This document shows, piece after piece, positions 46,649 through 56,344 of a DNA stretch of 64,000 bases. The DNA is from Roseicyclus marinus (GTDB taxonomy: Bacteria; Pseudomonadota; Alphaproteobacteria; Rhodobacterales; Rhodobacteraceae). The notes beneath the pieces were generated by a model. That model did no database searches and was not told where the DNA came from. It was given only the letters and a program-made list of their open reading frames with translations. The translations under genes were made by a program, and so were the position numbers. The first letter of the stretch is position 1. Each line of letters begins with the position of its first letter. The DNA lies in assembly GCF_036322625.1 (NCBI RefSeq), contig NZ_AP027266.1, positions 1,243,001 to 1,307,000 on the forward strand, in the 5' to 3' direction.

Positions 46649-47449
46649 TTACCCCGCCACCGGGTCGGACAGGATCGCGCGGGTCGCCGCCGTCACATCC
46701 TCCTGCCGCATCAGGCTTTCCCCGATGAGGAAGGACCGCGCCCCCGCCCGCGCCATGCGCGACAGATCCTCGGGCGTGAACAGCCCCGATTCCGAGATGA
46801 CCATCCGATCCCCCGGCACCCGTGCCGCCAACCGCTCGGTCGTGGCCAGATCGGTGACGAACGTGTTCAGATCGCGGTTGTTGATGCCCAGAAGCGGGCT
46901 GTTCAGCCGCAGCGCCCGGTCCAGTTCCGCATCGTCATGCACCTCGATCAGCGCATCCATCCCCCAATGGCGCGCCGCATCCTCAAGCTCGGCCGCCAGC
47001 CCATCCTCGACCGAGGCCATGATGATCAGGATGCAATCCGCACCCCAGGCCCGCGCCTCGGCCACCTGGTAGGTGTCATAGAGAAAATCCTTGCGCAGAC
47101 AGGGCAGGGATGCCGCCGCCCGCGCCCGGCTCAGATACTCGGGCTTGCCCTGGAAACTGGGCGTGTCGGTCAGGACCGACAGACAGCTGGCCCCCCCCGC
47201 CTCATAGGCTTTCGCCAGGACCGGCGGATCGAAATCCGCCCGGATCAGGCCCTTGGACGGGCTCGCCTTCTTGATCTCCGCGATCAGGCCGTAGCCCGTT
47301 TCTTCCGCCGCCGTCAGCGCCTTGTGAAAGCCCCGCACGCGGGGGGCGGCGCGCGCGGCGTCTTCCACGCTTGCCAAGGGCCGCTCGGCTTTCGCTTGGG
47401 CGACTTCCTCCAGCTTGTAGGCCTTGATCTTGTCCAGAATGGTCGCCAT
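46649..47449 (-). CDS. trpC: Indole-3-glycerol phosphate synthase TrpC
   Basis: A 266-residue TIM barrel of tryptophan synthesis. The start [16 protein letters not shown], the catalytic [13 protein letters not shown] with Lys, [24 protein letters not shown] and [12 protein letters not shown] are canonical, and [13 protein letters not shown]-like [12 protein letters not shown] ends the barrel. It is not fused to TrpF. An alternative ATG at 47461 (MSGAMATIL...) overlaps the trpD stop as ATGA; I keep 47449 because the family starts there, but the overlap makes the longer form possible. Confidence 0.93.
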   Translation of the reverse strand: MATILDKIKAYKLEEVAQAKAERPLASVEDAARAAPRVRGFHKALTAAEETGYGLIAEIKKASPSKGLIRADFDPPVLAKAYEAGGASCLSVLTDTPSFQGKPEYLSRARAAASLPCLRKDFLYDTYQVAEARAWGADCILIIMASVEDGLAAELEDAARHWGMDALIEVHDDAELDRALRLNSPLLGINNRDLNTFVTDLATTERLAARVPGDRMVISESGLFTPEDLSRMARAGARSFLIGESLMRQEDVTAATRAILSDPVAG

Positions 47450-47457
47450 CGCGCCGC

Positions 47458-48483
47458 TCATGCCCCCTTGGCCGCTTGCGTGATCGCGGCCAGCCGCGCC
47501 ACGCTTTGTTTCGCCGCACCGCTGTCGATGCTCTGGGCCGCGATCTCCACGCCGCCCTTCAGATCCTCTGCCTTCTCCGCCACCACCAGGGCTGCGGCCG
47601 CGTTCAACAGCACCGCGTCGCGGTAGGCACCCGGTGCCCCCTCCAAAAGCGCGCGCAGCGCCGCCGCATTCTCCGCAGGCGTGCCGCCCAGGATGTCGCG
47701 GAAGGCATGCACCGGCAGACCCGCCTCCTCGGGATGCACCTCGCGCGCCCGGATCTTGCCGTCCTTCAGCACCGCCACCGATGTCGGCCCGCAAATCGAG
47801 ATCTCGTCCGTCCCGTCCGATCCATGGACCAGCCACGCCGCCTCCGACCCCAGCGCCTGCAGCGTCTCGGCCATGGGAAAGATCAGGTCGATGGCAAAGG
47901 CTCCGGTCAATTGCCGCTTCACCCCCGCCGGGTTCGTCAGCGGCCCGAGGATGTTGAAGATCGTCTTGCAGCCCAATTCCATGCGCACCGGCATCACCTG
48001 CTTCATCGCCGGATGATGCATGGGCGCCATCATGAAGCCGATGCCCGCCTCCGCGATGGCGCGTTCGACCACCTCGGGCGGGACCATCACGTCGATCCCC
48101 AGTTCCGACAGCGCATCGGCCGATCCCGATTTCGACGACAGGTTGCGGTTCCCGTGCTTGGCCACCGGCACGCCCGCGCCCGCCACGACGAAAGCCGCCG
48201 CCGTCGAGATGTTGAGCGTCCCCATCCCGTCGCCGCCCGTGCCCACGATATCCATCGCGCCCTCGGGTGCCGCGACCTTCACGCAGCGATCGCGCATCAC
48301 CTGGGCCGCTGCGGCATATTCGGCCACGGATTCGCCGCGTGCCCGCATCGCCATCAGCAATCCCCCGATCTGGGCGGGGGTGGCCGTGCCCTCGAACAAT
48401 TCCTCGAAGGCCGCTTCCGCCTGCGCGCGCGACAACGGCCCTTCCGAGGCGGCATAGATCAACGGTTTCATCGCATCGGTCAT
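47458..48483 (-). CDS. trpD: Anthranilate phosphoribosyltransferase TrpD
   Basis: A 341-residue enzyme transferring phosphoribose from PRPP to anthranilate. [43 protein letters not shown] holds the PRPP/metal loop (quoted in parts: GTGGDG, KHGNR). [14 protein letters not shown] and LGPLTNPAG follow. The length matches other proteobacterial TrpD. Its ATG overlaps the trpG stop by four bases and trpC follows at once, so trpG-trpD-trpC form one unit. Confidence 0.94.
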   Translation of the reverse strand: MTDAMKPLIYAASEGPLSRAQAEAAFEELFEGTATPAQIGGLLMAMRARGESVAEYAAAAQVMRDRCVKVAAPEGAMDIVGTGGDGMGTLNISTAAAFVVAGAGVPVAKHGNRNLSSKSGSADALSELGIDVMVPPEVVERAIAEAGIGFMMAPMHHPAMKQVMPVRMELGCKTIFNILGPLTNPAGVKRQLTGAFAIDLIFPMAETLQALGSEAAWLVHGSDGTDEISICGPTSVAVLKDGKIRAREVHPEEAGLPVHAFRDILGGTPAENAAALRALLEGAPGAYRDAVLLNAAAALVVAEKAEDLKGGVEIAAQSIDSGAAKQSVARLAAITQAAKGA

Positions 48484-49076
48484 GCGGGCACGGCTCCCTT
48501 GGCGGCCTCGGCCATGGTCAGGAAATTCCTCAGCATCGCATGGCCATGTTCGGACCGGATGCTTTCGGGGTGAAACTGCACGCCCTCGATGGGCAGCGTT
48601 CTGTGGCGCAGGCCCATGATCGTGCCGTCGGGCAATTCCGCCGTCACCTCCAGCACCTCGGGCAGGCTCTCGCGGTCCACGACCAGCGAATGATACCGCG
48701 TGGCCTTGAGCGGGGAGGGCAAGCCCGCAAAGACGCCTTTGCCCTCATGATGGATCTCGCCCATCTTGCCATGCACGATCTCGCTGTGGCGCTGCACCGT
48801 GCCGCCAAAGGCCTCCCCGATGGTCTGATGGCCGAGGCACACGCCCAACAGCGGCACGCCCGCGCCCGCCACCGCCCGCGTCAGCGCAAGGCAAATGCCC
48901 GCCTGCGCCGGATCGCAGGGACCGGGCGACAGCACGATCGCATCGGGCTTCAGCGCCAGCGCGTCTTGCACCGTGATCCGGTCATTGCGGACGACCTTCG
49001 TCTCGGCCCCCAATTCGCCCAGGTAATGGACAAGGTTCCAGGTGAAACTGTCGTAATTGTCGATCAAAAGCAGCAT
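48480..49076 (-). CDS. trpG: Anthranilate synthase glutamine amidotransferase subunit TrpG
   Basis: A 198-residue class I amidotransferase supplying ammonia to TrpE. It begins [23 protein letters not shown]. The nucleophile Cys is in [15 protein letters not shown], the His-Glu pair in [18 protein letters not shown]-like [13 protein letters not shown] is the family oxyanion region. It begins the trpG-trpD-trpC unit and is separated from trpE by a gene on the opposite strand, with the promoter region shared with that gene. Confidence 0.94.
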   Translation of the reverse strand: MLLLIDNYDSFTWNLVHYLGELGAETKVVRNDRITVQDALALKPDAIVLSPGPCDPAQAGICLALTRAVAGAGVPLLGVCLGHQTIGEAFGGTVQRHSEIVHGKMGEIHHEGKGVFAGLPSPLKATRYHSLVVDRESLPEVLEVTAELPDGTIMGLRHRTLPIEGVQFHPESIRSEHGHAMLRNFLTMAEAAKGAVPA

Positions 49077-49251
49077 GGGGGCGGGTCCGGCGCTGATGGG
49101 TCAAAAGGGGGGTGAAGGCGGCGCACACCCGGGGTATACATGTTTCAAAGCCGCGCCGGGTGGTCAAGCGCCCGTGGTCAAGGCGGCTGGGATCTTGGTC
49201 GCGGGGCAGGGCGCTCCGGGCCGGGGTCCCGCGCAGGTGAGCGGGGGCGAC

Positions 49252-50838
49252 ATGGGTGGTGGAATTCTGAACGGGATGATCCTGGGCCTCGTGCTCTCGG
49301 GGATCGTGCTGGGGGCTGTGTCGCTCTCGACGCCGCTGCCCGACCGCGCGCCTGCACCCTTTGCCGCAGACCCCCTGCCGGTCGCGCCCACGCCCGCAGC
49401 CCCGCCCGTGACCGAGGACCGCGCGACGCCGGATGCGGCCGCACCGCCTGCCGCCCCGGCGGAGATGGCCAGCGCCGATCCCGCGCCTGCGCCCGTTCCC
49501 GCAGCCGACAGCGCACCCGCCGCCACGCCCGATCCCGCGCCCTCCCAAGCGCCCGAGACCCCGGTTGCGCCCGATCCGGCCACGACACCCCCGGCCCCGG
49601 CCGAATTGCCCCGCGTCACCACCTTGCCCCGGCCCAGCGCCGATCCCGCGCCCCGCCTGCCGCGCGCCGACATCCCGCCCATGGCCAGCGCACCCGTGCC
49701 ACCGGGCCCGACCCCCGCCGCCGACACCGCCCCCGATGCGGCGATCCCGGCGGAAGAACCCCATGCCGTCATCGCAACCCCGTCCGAGCCGCCCGCGCCC
49801 CCGGATCTTGCCACAGCCCCAAGCCCGCGCTTTTCCACCACCTTCGATGCCAGCGCCGGGGGCGCCACCCCGCGCCGCCTGAGCGTGCCCGAACAGCAGG
49901 GCGCGCCGATTCTGGGCGATGCGACCGATCCGCCGCCCGCACCCGCCGCGACCCGCACCGATGAGGCAGGCCCCGCGCCGGTCCAGCCGCGCCGCCTGCC
50001 ACAGGTCCCGCCACCTCCCGCTGCCGCCACCGCCACCACCTCCGGCCTGCCGCAGGTGCTTCCGGAACCGGCACAGGGCGCGGCCATGCCCGCAGCCGAT
50101 CCCGATCCCGCGCCCGACCCGGCAGCGGTTCCGCCCCTGTCCCCCTCCGACAGGGCCGATGCGCTCCGTGACAATGCCGAACCTTTCGAGGTGGCCATCG
50201 GCACGCCGCTCATGGCCGTCGTTCTGATCGACGATCCCGCAACGCCCCTCGATCCGGCGGCGCTTGCCGATCTCAGCTTTCCCCTCACCTTCGCCATCGA
50301 TCCCACGCGCCCCGATGCCGCCGACCGCGCCGAAGCTTTCCGCGCCGCCGGTTTCGAGGTGGTGATCCTCGCCGCCCCCGCCATCGCCCAGGGCGCGACA
50401 CCGGCCGATGTCGAAACGGCGCTCGCCGCAGCCATCGACACCATTCCGCAGGCTGTCGCCCTGATGGATGACCCCTCGGGCCGCATCCAGTCCGACAGGC
50501 CGGTGCTCGATGCCACGATGGCAGCACTCGGCGCGACGGGGCACGGGTTTTTGGCCTTTCCCCAAGGACTCAATGCCGCCGAACAGACCGCGCGGCGGCT
50601 GGGCGTGCCGGGGACGACCTTCTTCCGGCTGCTCGATGACGAGGATCAGCGCGCCACCGTCATCAGCCGCTTTCTCGGGCGCGCGGCCTTTGACGCGGCC
50701 CAGACCGGCAGCGTGATCGTGGCGGGCCGCACCCGCCCCGACACGGTCACGGGGATCTTTTCCTGGGCCTTGGCCAATCGCGTCGAAGGCGTGGCGCTCG
50801 CCCCCGTCTCGGCGGTCTTGCAAAACCTTTCCGAATAG
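49252..50838 (+). CDS. Divergent polysaccharide deacetylase-family membrane protein
   Basis: A 528-residue protein. One membrane anchor (about 4-26, ILNGMILGLVLSGIVLG) is followed by a very long Pro/Ala-rich segment (about 40-300) with many Ala-Pro and Asp-Pro steps, probably an extended periplasmic linker. The C-terminal part (about 305-528) matches the divergent polysaccharide deacetylase family: FEVAIGTPLMAVVLIDDP, FPLTFAIDP, VALMDDPSGRI and GHGFLAFPQGLNA. Catalytic metal ligands of true deacetylases are not evident. The start is ATG 49252, with GTG 49237 as alternative. It interrupts the trp genes in the opposite direction. Confidence 0.7.
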   Translation: MGGGILNGMILGLVLSGIVLGAVSLSTPLPDRAPAPFAADPLPVAPTPAAPPVTEDRATPDAAAPPAAPAEMASADPAPAPVPAADSAPAATPDPAPSQAPETPVAPDPATTPPAPAELPRVTTLPRPSADPAPRLPRADIPPMASAPVPPGPTPAADTAPDAAIPAEEPHAVIATPSEPPAPPDLATAPSPRFSTTFDASAGGATPRRLSVPEQQGAPILGDATDPPPAPAATRTDEAGPAPVQPRRLPQVPPPPAAATATTSGLPQVLPEPAQGAAMPAADPDPAPDPAAVPPLSPSDRADALRDNAEPFEVAIGTPLMAVVLIDDPATPLDPAALADLSFPLTFAIDPTRPDAADRAEAFRAAGFEVVILAAPAIAQGATPADVETALAAAIDTIPQAVALMDDPSGRIQSDRPVLDATMAALGATGHGFLAFPQGLNAAEQTARRLGVPGTTFFRLLDDEDQRATVISRFLGRAAFDAAQTGSVIVAGRTRPDTVTGIFSWALANRVEGVALAPVSAVLQNLSE

Positions 50839-50859
50839 GGCGCGGCGCTCCGGCGCGCC

Positions 50860-52371
50860 CTAGCGGTTGCCCCGCCCCGAAAACAGCCCCGCATCCTCAG
50901 CCGCCCGGCGGATCGCCCGCGACTTGTTCACGGTTTCCTCGAATTCCGCCTCCGGGTCGCTGTCATAGACAACGCCGCCGCCCGCCTGGATGTAGAGCTT
51001 GCCATCCTTCACCACGGCGGTGCGCAGCGCGATGCACATGTCCATGTCGCCGCCCGCGCTGAAATAGCCCACGCCCCCGCCATAGACGCCGCGCTTTTCG
51101 GGCTCCAGCTCGTCGATGATCTCCATCGCCCGCACCTTGGGCGCGCCCGAAACCGTGCCCGCGGGCAACCCGGCCAAAAGCGCCGACAGCGCGTCCTCAT
51201 CCTCGCGCAGCTCGCCCACCACGTTCGACACGATGTGCATCACGTGGGAATAGCGCTCGACGATGAATTCCTCGGTGGGCCGGACCGTCCCGATCTTGGC
51301 CACCCGGCCCACATCGTTGCGCCCCAGGTCCAAGAGCATCAGATGCTCGGCCAGTTCCTTCTGGTCCGACAACAGATCGGCCTCCAGCGCGCGATCCTCC
51401 TCGGGCGTGGCGCCCCGCTTGCGCGTGCCCGCGATGGGCCGGATCGTGACCTGCCCGCCAAAGACCCGCACCAGGATCTCGGGGCTGGCCCCCACCACCT
51501 GGAACGGCCCGAAGTTGAAAAAGAACATGAAGGGCGAGGGGTTGGTGCGCCGGAGCGCCCGGTAGAGCGCAAAGGGCGGCTCGGGAAAATCCTGCGTCCA
51601 GCGCTGGGACGGCACGACCTGGAAAATATCGCCCGCGCGGATGTAATCCTTGGCGCGCTCCACGGCGGCCAGGTAATCGGCCTTGGCGAAATTCGACACC
51701 GGCTCGGCCACCTTGCGCGCCTCGCCCATCTCGCGGCTGGCCATGGCGGGCGCGCGTTCCAGGTCGCGCAGCGCATCGGCCACCCGCTCGGCCGCCTGCG
51801 CATAGGCCGCCCGCGCATTCAACCCCGATGACACCCAGGCGGGCGACACGATCGTCACCTCGCCCTTCACCCCGTCCAGAACCGCGATGACCGAGGGGCG
51901 CATCAGCACCGCATCGGGCAATCCCAGCGGATCGGGGTTCACGTCGGGCAGATGCTCGACCAGCCGGATCATGTCATAGCCGAGGTAGCCGAACAGCCCC
52001 GCGGCAGCGCCGGGCAGATCCTCGGGCATCTCGATGGCGCTTTCGGCCAGAAGCGCGCGCAGCGCCTCCAGCGGCGGCGCCTCGCAGGGCTCGAAACTGT
52101 CGCGGTCATAGCGCGCCGCCCGGTTCAGGCGGCTTGTCCGCCCATGGCATTCCCAGATCAGGTCCGGCTTGCAGCCGATGATCGAATAGCGCCCGCGCAC
52201 CTCGCCGCCGGTCACGGATTCCAGGATGAAACTGTCCCGCCCCGCATCCGTCAGCTTCATCATCACCGACACGGCCGTATCCAGATCGGCCGCCAGCCGC
52301 GCATGGACCAACTGGTTCCTGCCCGCGTTCCAACCCGCCTCGAAGGCGGCGAAATCCGAAATCATGGCCAT
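50860..52371 (-). CDS. trpE: Anthranilate synthase component I TrpE
   Basis: A 503-residue chorismate-utilising enzyme. The inhibitor-binding region has LESVTGGEVRGRYSIIG. The catalytic C-terminal half has RTNPSPFMFFFNFG, IAGTRKRGATPEED, LVDLGRNDVGRV-like LLDLGRNDVGRVAKIG, and SGAPKVRAMEIIDELEPEKRGVYGGGVGYF, which holds the magnesium and chorismate residues. Its ATG overlaps the stop of the PpiD-like gene by one base, so it may be read with it. The rest of the pathway, trpG-trpD-trpC, lies 1.8 kb away beyond an opposite gene. Confidence 0.95.
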   Translation of the reverse strand: MAMISDFAAFEAGWNAGRNQLVHARLAADLDTAVSVMMKLTDAGRDSFILESVTGGEVRGRYSIIGCKPDLIWECHGRTSRLNRAARYDRDSFEPCEAPPLEALRALLAESAIEMPEDLPGAAAGLFGYLGYDMIRLVEHLPDVNPDPLGLPDAVLMRPSVIAVLDGVKGEVTIVSPAWVSSGLNARAAYAQAAERVADALRDLERAPAMASREMGEARKVAEPVSNFAKADYLAAVERAKDYIRAGDIFQVVPSQRWTQDFPEPPFALYRALRRTNPSPFMFFFNFGPFQVVGASPEILVRVFGGQVTIRPIAGTRKRGATPEEDRALEADLLSDQKELAEHLMLLDLGRNDVGRVAKIGTVRPTEEFIVERYSHVMHIVSNVVGELREDEDALSALLAGLPAGTVSGAPKVRAMEIIDELEPEKRGVYGGGVGYFSAGGDMDMCIALRTAVVKDGKLYIQAGGGVVYDSDPEAEFEETVNKSRAIRRAAEDAGLFSGRGNR

Positions 52372-54224
52372 CAGGGGAACTGCGTGTGAACGGCGTTGAT
52401 CATCGATTGGTCGAGCCGGATGCCCACCTCGGCCTGCATCGCCTGCCCATAGCCCTCGAAAATGTCCTGCGCCATGGATTGCGCCACGCTCTGCCCGATG
52501 ATCTGCGTCAGGATCTGGGTCGTCGGATCGTCGCGCGCGGCGGGGTTGATCGCGTCAAGCCGCGCGATCAGCGCCCGGTCGGCACCGGGTACCAGCACCA
52601 CGTCCCCCGGCTGCGACAGGCGGAACACCTGCGCCACCAGCGTCGGAGGGGCATCGGGGATGAAATCCTGCCGCCGCACCTCTGCCTCCGCACTCACGGA
52701 GCCCAGGCTTTCCAGCGTCGCGCCGGTGGCCAGCTGGCCCACCAGTGTCTCGCCCCGTGCCGCCAATTGCTCGCGCAAGACGCCCGCGCGCCAGCTTTCG
52801 GCCACGGCCTCGCGCACGTCGTCCAGCGGCGGCAGGGTCGGGGGCACCACCTCGTCGAGCCGCAGCGCGAACAGCCCGCCATCGCTCAACTCCAGAAGCT
52901 CGGGGAAATCCCCCTCCTCGGCCAGCCGCGCCGCCTCGCGAAAGGCGTCATAGCCCGCGATCCCGTCTTCGGAGGCAGGGGTCAGCTCGATCGCGCCCAG
53001 CCGCATCTCGGTATCGGCGGCCAGCTCTTCGAGCGTCGCGCCCTCGGCCAACAGGTCATCCACAGGATCGCGCAGATCGTCGATCACGCGCCGCGCCGCC
53101 TCGGCGGCCAGTTCCGCACGCAATTCCTCCTCCGCCTCCTCGAACGGCACTTCGGAGGCATCGAGAACCGCGTTCACCCGGAACAGCGCCGGTCCCAGCA
53201 CCGATTGCACCGGCCCGATGATCTCGCTCTCGGTGTCGCTGAAAATCGCCTCCGCAGCTTCCGCCGACAGATCGCCACGGGCCACTTCGCCCAGGTCCAC
53301 ATCCTCCAGCGACAGGCCGCGCTCGGCGACAAGCGTGTCGAAATCCGTCTCGCCCGCCGCGATGGCCGCGAAAGCCGCCTCCGCCGCCGCCTCGTCGATG
53401 AAGACCAGCCGCTCCAGCAGACGCCGCTCGGGCTGGCGGTAGAGATCCGCCCGCGCCTCGTAAAGATCGCGCAGCGCGCCCTCGTCGATCTCCATGTCAT
53501 CCATCAACATGGCGGGCGTGACCCAGGCATAGGTGATCCGCCGCGCCTCGGGGCGGGTGAAGCGGCCGGGGTTCGCCTCGTAATGGGCCACCAGATCCGC
53601 CTCCTCCGGCGCGGGCAGGCCCGTGGGCAGATCGGCCTCGGTCAGCGTCAGGATGCTGAAATCCCGCGTCTCGCCCTGGTAGGCGACCAGCGCCTCGGCG
53701 ATGGCTTGATCGGGCTGCAAGCCGCCCAGAACCGCCACCTGCAACAGGCTGCGCGCGGTATCCTCGCGCATGTCCTCTTCGAATTGAGCAGGCGTCAGCC
53801 CGTTCTGGCGCAGCACCTGTTCATAGGCCTCGCGGTCAAAGGACCCGTTGATCCCCTGGAACGCCTCGATCCGCGTGATCTCGCGCGCGACCGCCTCGTC
53901 GCCCACCGACAGGCCCATCCGCGCCGCCTCGTTGGCCAGCGCCGCCTGCGCCACCAGCGATTGCAGCACCGCCTGGTCGATGCCTTCGGCCTGCAGGTCC
54001 GACAGCGTCACGGGCTGGCGCGTCTGGGCGATGCGGGCGCGGATTTCCTGGTCGAGCGCGCGGGCATAATCCTCCGCCGTGATCTCGATGTCGCCGACGC
54101 TGCCGATCCGGCTGCCGCCACCGCTGAAAGACCCGATCCCGAACCCCGCCAGGGCCACGAACAACAGCCCGAGGATGATCCAGACGAAAAGGTTCGAGGC
54201 CTTTTTCGCAACCGATTTCGCCAT
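52371..54224 (-). CDS. PpiD-like periplasmic folding chaperone (SurA N-terminal/parvulin)
   Basis: A 617-residue inner-membrane-anchored chaperone. The N-terminal anchor (about 12-32, FVWIILGLLFVALAGFGIG) is followed by the SurA_N-type helical domain (about 35-185) and a parvulin-like domain (about 240-370). YAWVTPAMLMDD and ERRLLERLVFIDEAAA begin that domain, but the segment is diverged and isomerase activity is uncertain. PpiD acts on outer-membrane proteins leaving the Sec channel. trpE overlaps its stop in the same direction. Conservation of this pair across Rhodobacterales suggests a standing arrangement rather than function. Confidence 0.85.
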   Translation of the reverse strand: MAKSVAKKASNLFVWIILGLLFVALAGFGIGSFSGGGSRIGSVGDIEITAEDYARALDQEIRARIAQTRQPVTLSDLQAEGIDQAVLQSLVAQAALANEAARMGLSVGDEAVAREITRIEAFQGINGSFDREAYEQVLRQNGLTPAQFEEDMREDTARSLLQVAVLGGLQPDQAIAEALVAYQGETRDFSILTLTEADLPTGLPAPEEADLVAHYEANPGRFTRPEARRITYAWVTPAMLMDDMEIDEGALRDLYEARADLYRQPERRLLERLVFIDEAAAEAAFAAIAAGETDFDTLVAERGLSLEDVDLGEVARGDLSAEAAEAIFSDTESEIIGPVQSVLGPALFRVNAVLDASEVPFEEAEEELRAELAAEAARRVIDDLRDPVDDLLAEGATLEELAADTEMRLGAIELTPASEDGIAGYDAFREAARLAEEGDFPELLELSDGGLFALRLDEVVPPTLPPLDDVREAVAESWRAGVLREQLAARGETLVGQLATGATLESLGSVSAEAEVRRQDFIPDAPPTLVAQVFRLSQPGDVVLVPGADRALIARLDAINPAARDDPTTQILTQIIGQSVAQSMAQDIFEGYGQAMQAEVGIRLDQSMINAVHTQFP

Positions 54225-54342
54225 TCTCTGCGGGTCCTTCCTGTTTCGCTCCGTCCGGGCTCAGCCGCCCTTGATTGCGCGGTTGATTACGCGCTCGCGC
54301 CCCGCGCGGCAAGGGCCGGGGCCATCGCCCCGGGACCGCTGC

Positions 54343-55533
54343 CTAGAGATCGAGCGCCGAAAGCCTGTCCACCACTTCGGCAAGCCCCGCCGCATCGGCA
54401 TTGGCGAATGCGATCCTGAGCGTGGCCTCCGCCTGGCCCGTCCCGCCCTCGGCCCGGCGCGGCCCGAACATCGTGCCCGGCAGCACCAGGAGGGCGGCCT
54501 TGTCCACCATCTCGCGCGCCACCACGTCCGACGGCTTGCCAAAGGGGTGGCGCACATAGGCGAAATAGGCCCCGCAGCCCATCAGCTCCCATCCGGGCAG
54601 CCGCTGGAACCCTGCCACAAGCGCATCGCGCCGCGCCAGGATCTCGGCGCGTTCGCCCGCCAGCCAATCCTTCAGGTTCCGCATCCCCCACAGCGCCCCG
54701 ATCTGCCCCACCTGCGGCGGACAGATCGCGACGGTATCAAGGAATTTCTCCACCTCCGCCAGCCGCTGGCCCGACGCCATGATCGCCCCCACCCGATGCC
54801 CCGTCAGCCTGTAGGCCTTCGAAAAGGAATAGAGATGGATCAGCGTGTCATCCCAATCGGGATCGGCGAAAAGCCCATGCGGCGCGCCGTCTTGCGAATG
54901 GAAATCGCGGTAGGTCTCGTCGAGGATCAGCGCCAGCCCCCGTGTCCGTGCCAGGTCGAAAAACGCCCGCAACAGCTCGGGCGGATATTCCCGCCCCGTG
55001 GGATTGTTGGGGCTGACCAGCACGATGGCGCGCGTCCTCTCGGTGACCAGCGCCGCCGCCCGCTCGGGGTCGGGCATCAGGTCGTCGCCCGTGGGCAGGG
55101 CCACGCAACCCACGCCTTCCATGTCGAGCCACATCTTGTGATTGAAATAGAAGGGCAGGGGCACGATCACCTCGTCGCCCGCCCCCGCCAGCGTCGACAT
55201 CACGGCGGTAAAGGCCTGGTTGCAGCCCGCCGTCACCGCCACCTGCTCCGGCGCGATGACCCCGCCATAGGCCGCCGACCATTGCGCGGCCAGTTCGGCG
55301 CGCAACTCCGGCATCCCCAGGACCGGGCCATAGAGATGCGCCGCCGGATTCTCCATCAGCGCATCGGCCATGGCCTGCGCCAGCCCCCGGGGCGGCGGAT
55401 CGACCGGCGCCGCCTGGCTCAGCAGGATCAGCGGCTGTTCGGGCGAAAACCTCTTGCCCTCGATCCAGCGCCGCGCCTCCATCACCGGCGGGGCAAAGGT
55501 GCGCCTGTAGGTCGGGTTGATCGGCTGCATCAT
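54343..55533 (-). CDS. Class I/II aminotransferase (PLP-dependent)
   Basis: A 396-residue fold-type I PLP enzyme. The internal aldimine Lys is in LYSFSKAYRLTGHRVG, with Asp/Tyr of the cofactor site in LILDETYRDF and substrate Arg in the LRIAFAN end. VAVTAGCNQAFTAVM and SPNNPTGREYPPELL are standard. It resembles aspartate/aromatic aminotransferase-like enzymes, but the substrate cannot be told. The ATG is doubled (55533/55530). It is preceded on the same strand by ssb, with a copy of the dispersed element between them. Confidence 0.87.
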   Translation of the reverse strand: MMQPINPTYRRTFAPPVMEARRWIEGKRFSPEQPLILLSQAAPVDPPPRGLAQAMADALMENPAAHLYGPVLGMPELRAELAAQWSAAYGGVIAPEQVAVTAGCNQAFTAVMSTLAGAGDEVIVPLPFYFNHKMWLDMEGVGCVALPTGDDLMPDPERAAALVTERTRAIVLVSPNNPTGREYPPELLRAFFDLARTRGLALILDETYRDFHSQDGAPHGLFADPDWDDTLIHLYSFSKAYRLTGHRVGAIMASGQRLAEVEKFLDTVAICPPQVGQIGALWGMRNLKDWLAGERAEILARRDALVAGFQRLPGWELMGCGAYFAYVRHPFGKPSDVVAREMVDKAALLVLPGTMFGPRRAEGGTGQAEATLRIAFANADAAGLAEVVDRLSALDL

Positions 55534-55566
55534 GCCTCTTCCGGCACCGCCTCGCGCGGCGCGCGT

Positions 55567-55599
55567 CTTCTCTGTTTCAAAAATATCCCCGCCGGAGGC
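55567..55599 (-). repeat. Dispersed intergenic element, copy 7 (variant)
   Basis: On the minus strand this reads GCCTCCGGCGGGGATATTT, then TTGAAACAGAGAAG, matching the ATATTT element with the CCTCCGGCGG block attached, as at 38.85 kb. It lies in the gap between ssb and the aminotransferase start. Confidence 0.65.
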
Positions 55600-55665
55600 T
55601 CCCGCAGCAAACGCCCGCGCAAAGATGCGATCTCCGCAAATCGCCCAAAGCCTGCCGGTGGCCGC

Positions 55666-56178
55666 TCAGAACGGGATCTCGTCGTCCACATCCCCGCCGC
55701 CGCCATAGCCGCCGCCACCGCTCGGGCCGCCCCTGTCGTCGGGATAGCCGCCGCCGCGGTCGTCGCCATAGCCGCCCGAGGCGCCGCCGCCATAGCCGCC
55801 GCCGCCACCACCGCTGCCGCCGCCGTCACGCCCGTCCAGAAGCGTCAGCTCGCCCCGATAGGGCCGCAGCACCACTTCCGTCGAATACCGGTCCTGCCCC
55901 GACTGGTCTTGCCATTTGCGGGTTTCGAGCTGCCCCTCGATATAGACCTTGGACCCTTTGCGCAGGTATTGCTCGGCGATCCGCGCCAGCGGTTCGGAAA
56001 AGATCGCGACCGAATGCCATTCGGTCTTTTCGCGCCGCTCGCCGGTGTTGCGGTCCTTCCAGTTCTCCGAGGTGGCGATGCGCAGGTTGCAGACCTTGCC
56101 GCCATTGGGAAAGCTGCGCACCTCGGGGTCGCGGCCCAGGTTTCCGATCAGGATCACCTTGTTGACGGATCCGGCCAT
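55666..56178 (-). CDS. ssb: Single-stranded DNA-binding protein
   Basis: A 170-residue SSB. The N-terminal OB fold (about 1-115) has [44 protein letters not shown] and the [32 protein letters not shown] strands (cited here in fragments). A Gly-rich tail (about 115-160, many Gly-Gly-Tyr) leads to the conserved acidic tip DDEIPF that binds repair partners. The ATG at 56178 was chosen because MAGSVNKVI is the usual start. It is transcribed away from the lytic transglycosylase gene, which lies across a 166-base gap. Confidence 0.95.
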   Translation of the reverse strand: MAGSVNKVILIGNLGRDPEVRSFPNGGKVCNLRIATSENWKDRNTGERREKTEWHSVAIFSEPLARIAEQYLRKGSKVYIEGQLETRKWQDQSGQDRYSTEVVLRPYRGELTLLDGRDGGGSGGGGGGYGGGASGGYGDDRGGGYPDDRGGPSGGGGYGGGGDVDDEIPF

Positions 56179-56344
56179 GTCTCTTTCTCCCCGTTCTGGC
56201 AAATGCTGGCCCCGATCCGAGTCGGCGGCGCGTATCGCTTAGATCATCCTGCCATGGTCAAGAAAAGGTTAAAGGCGTCCCTTGCACCCCGTCCAAATGC
56301 CGTCACGCTGGAAATCCGGGCCGAATTGGCGTATTTCCCGCGCG

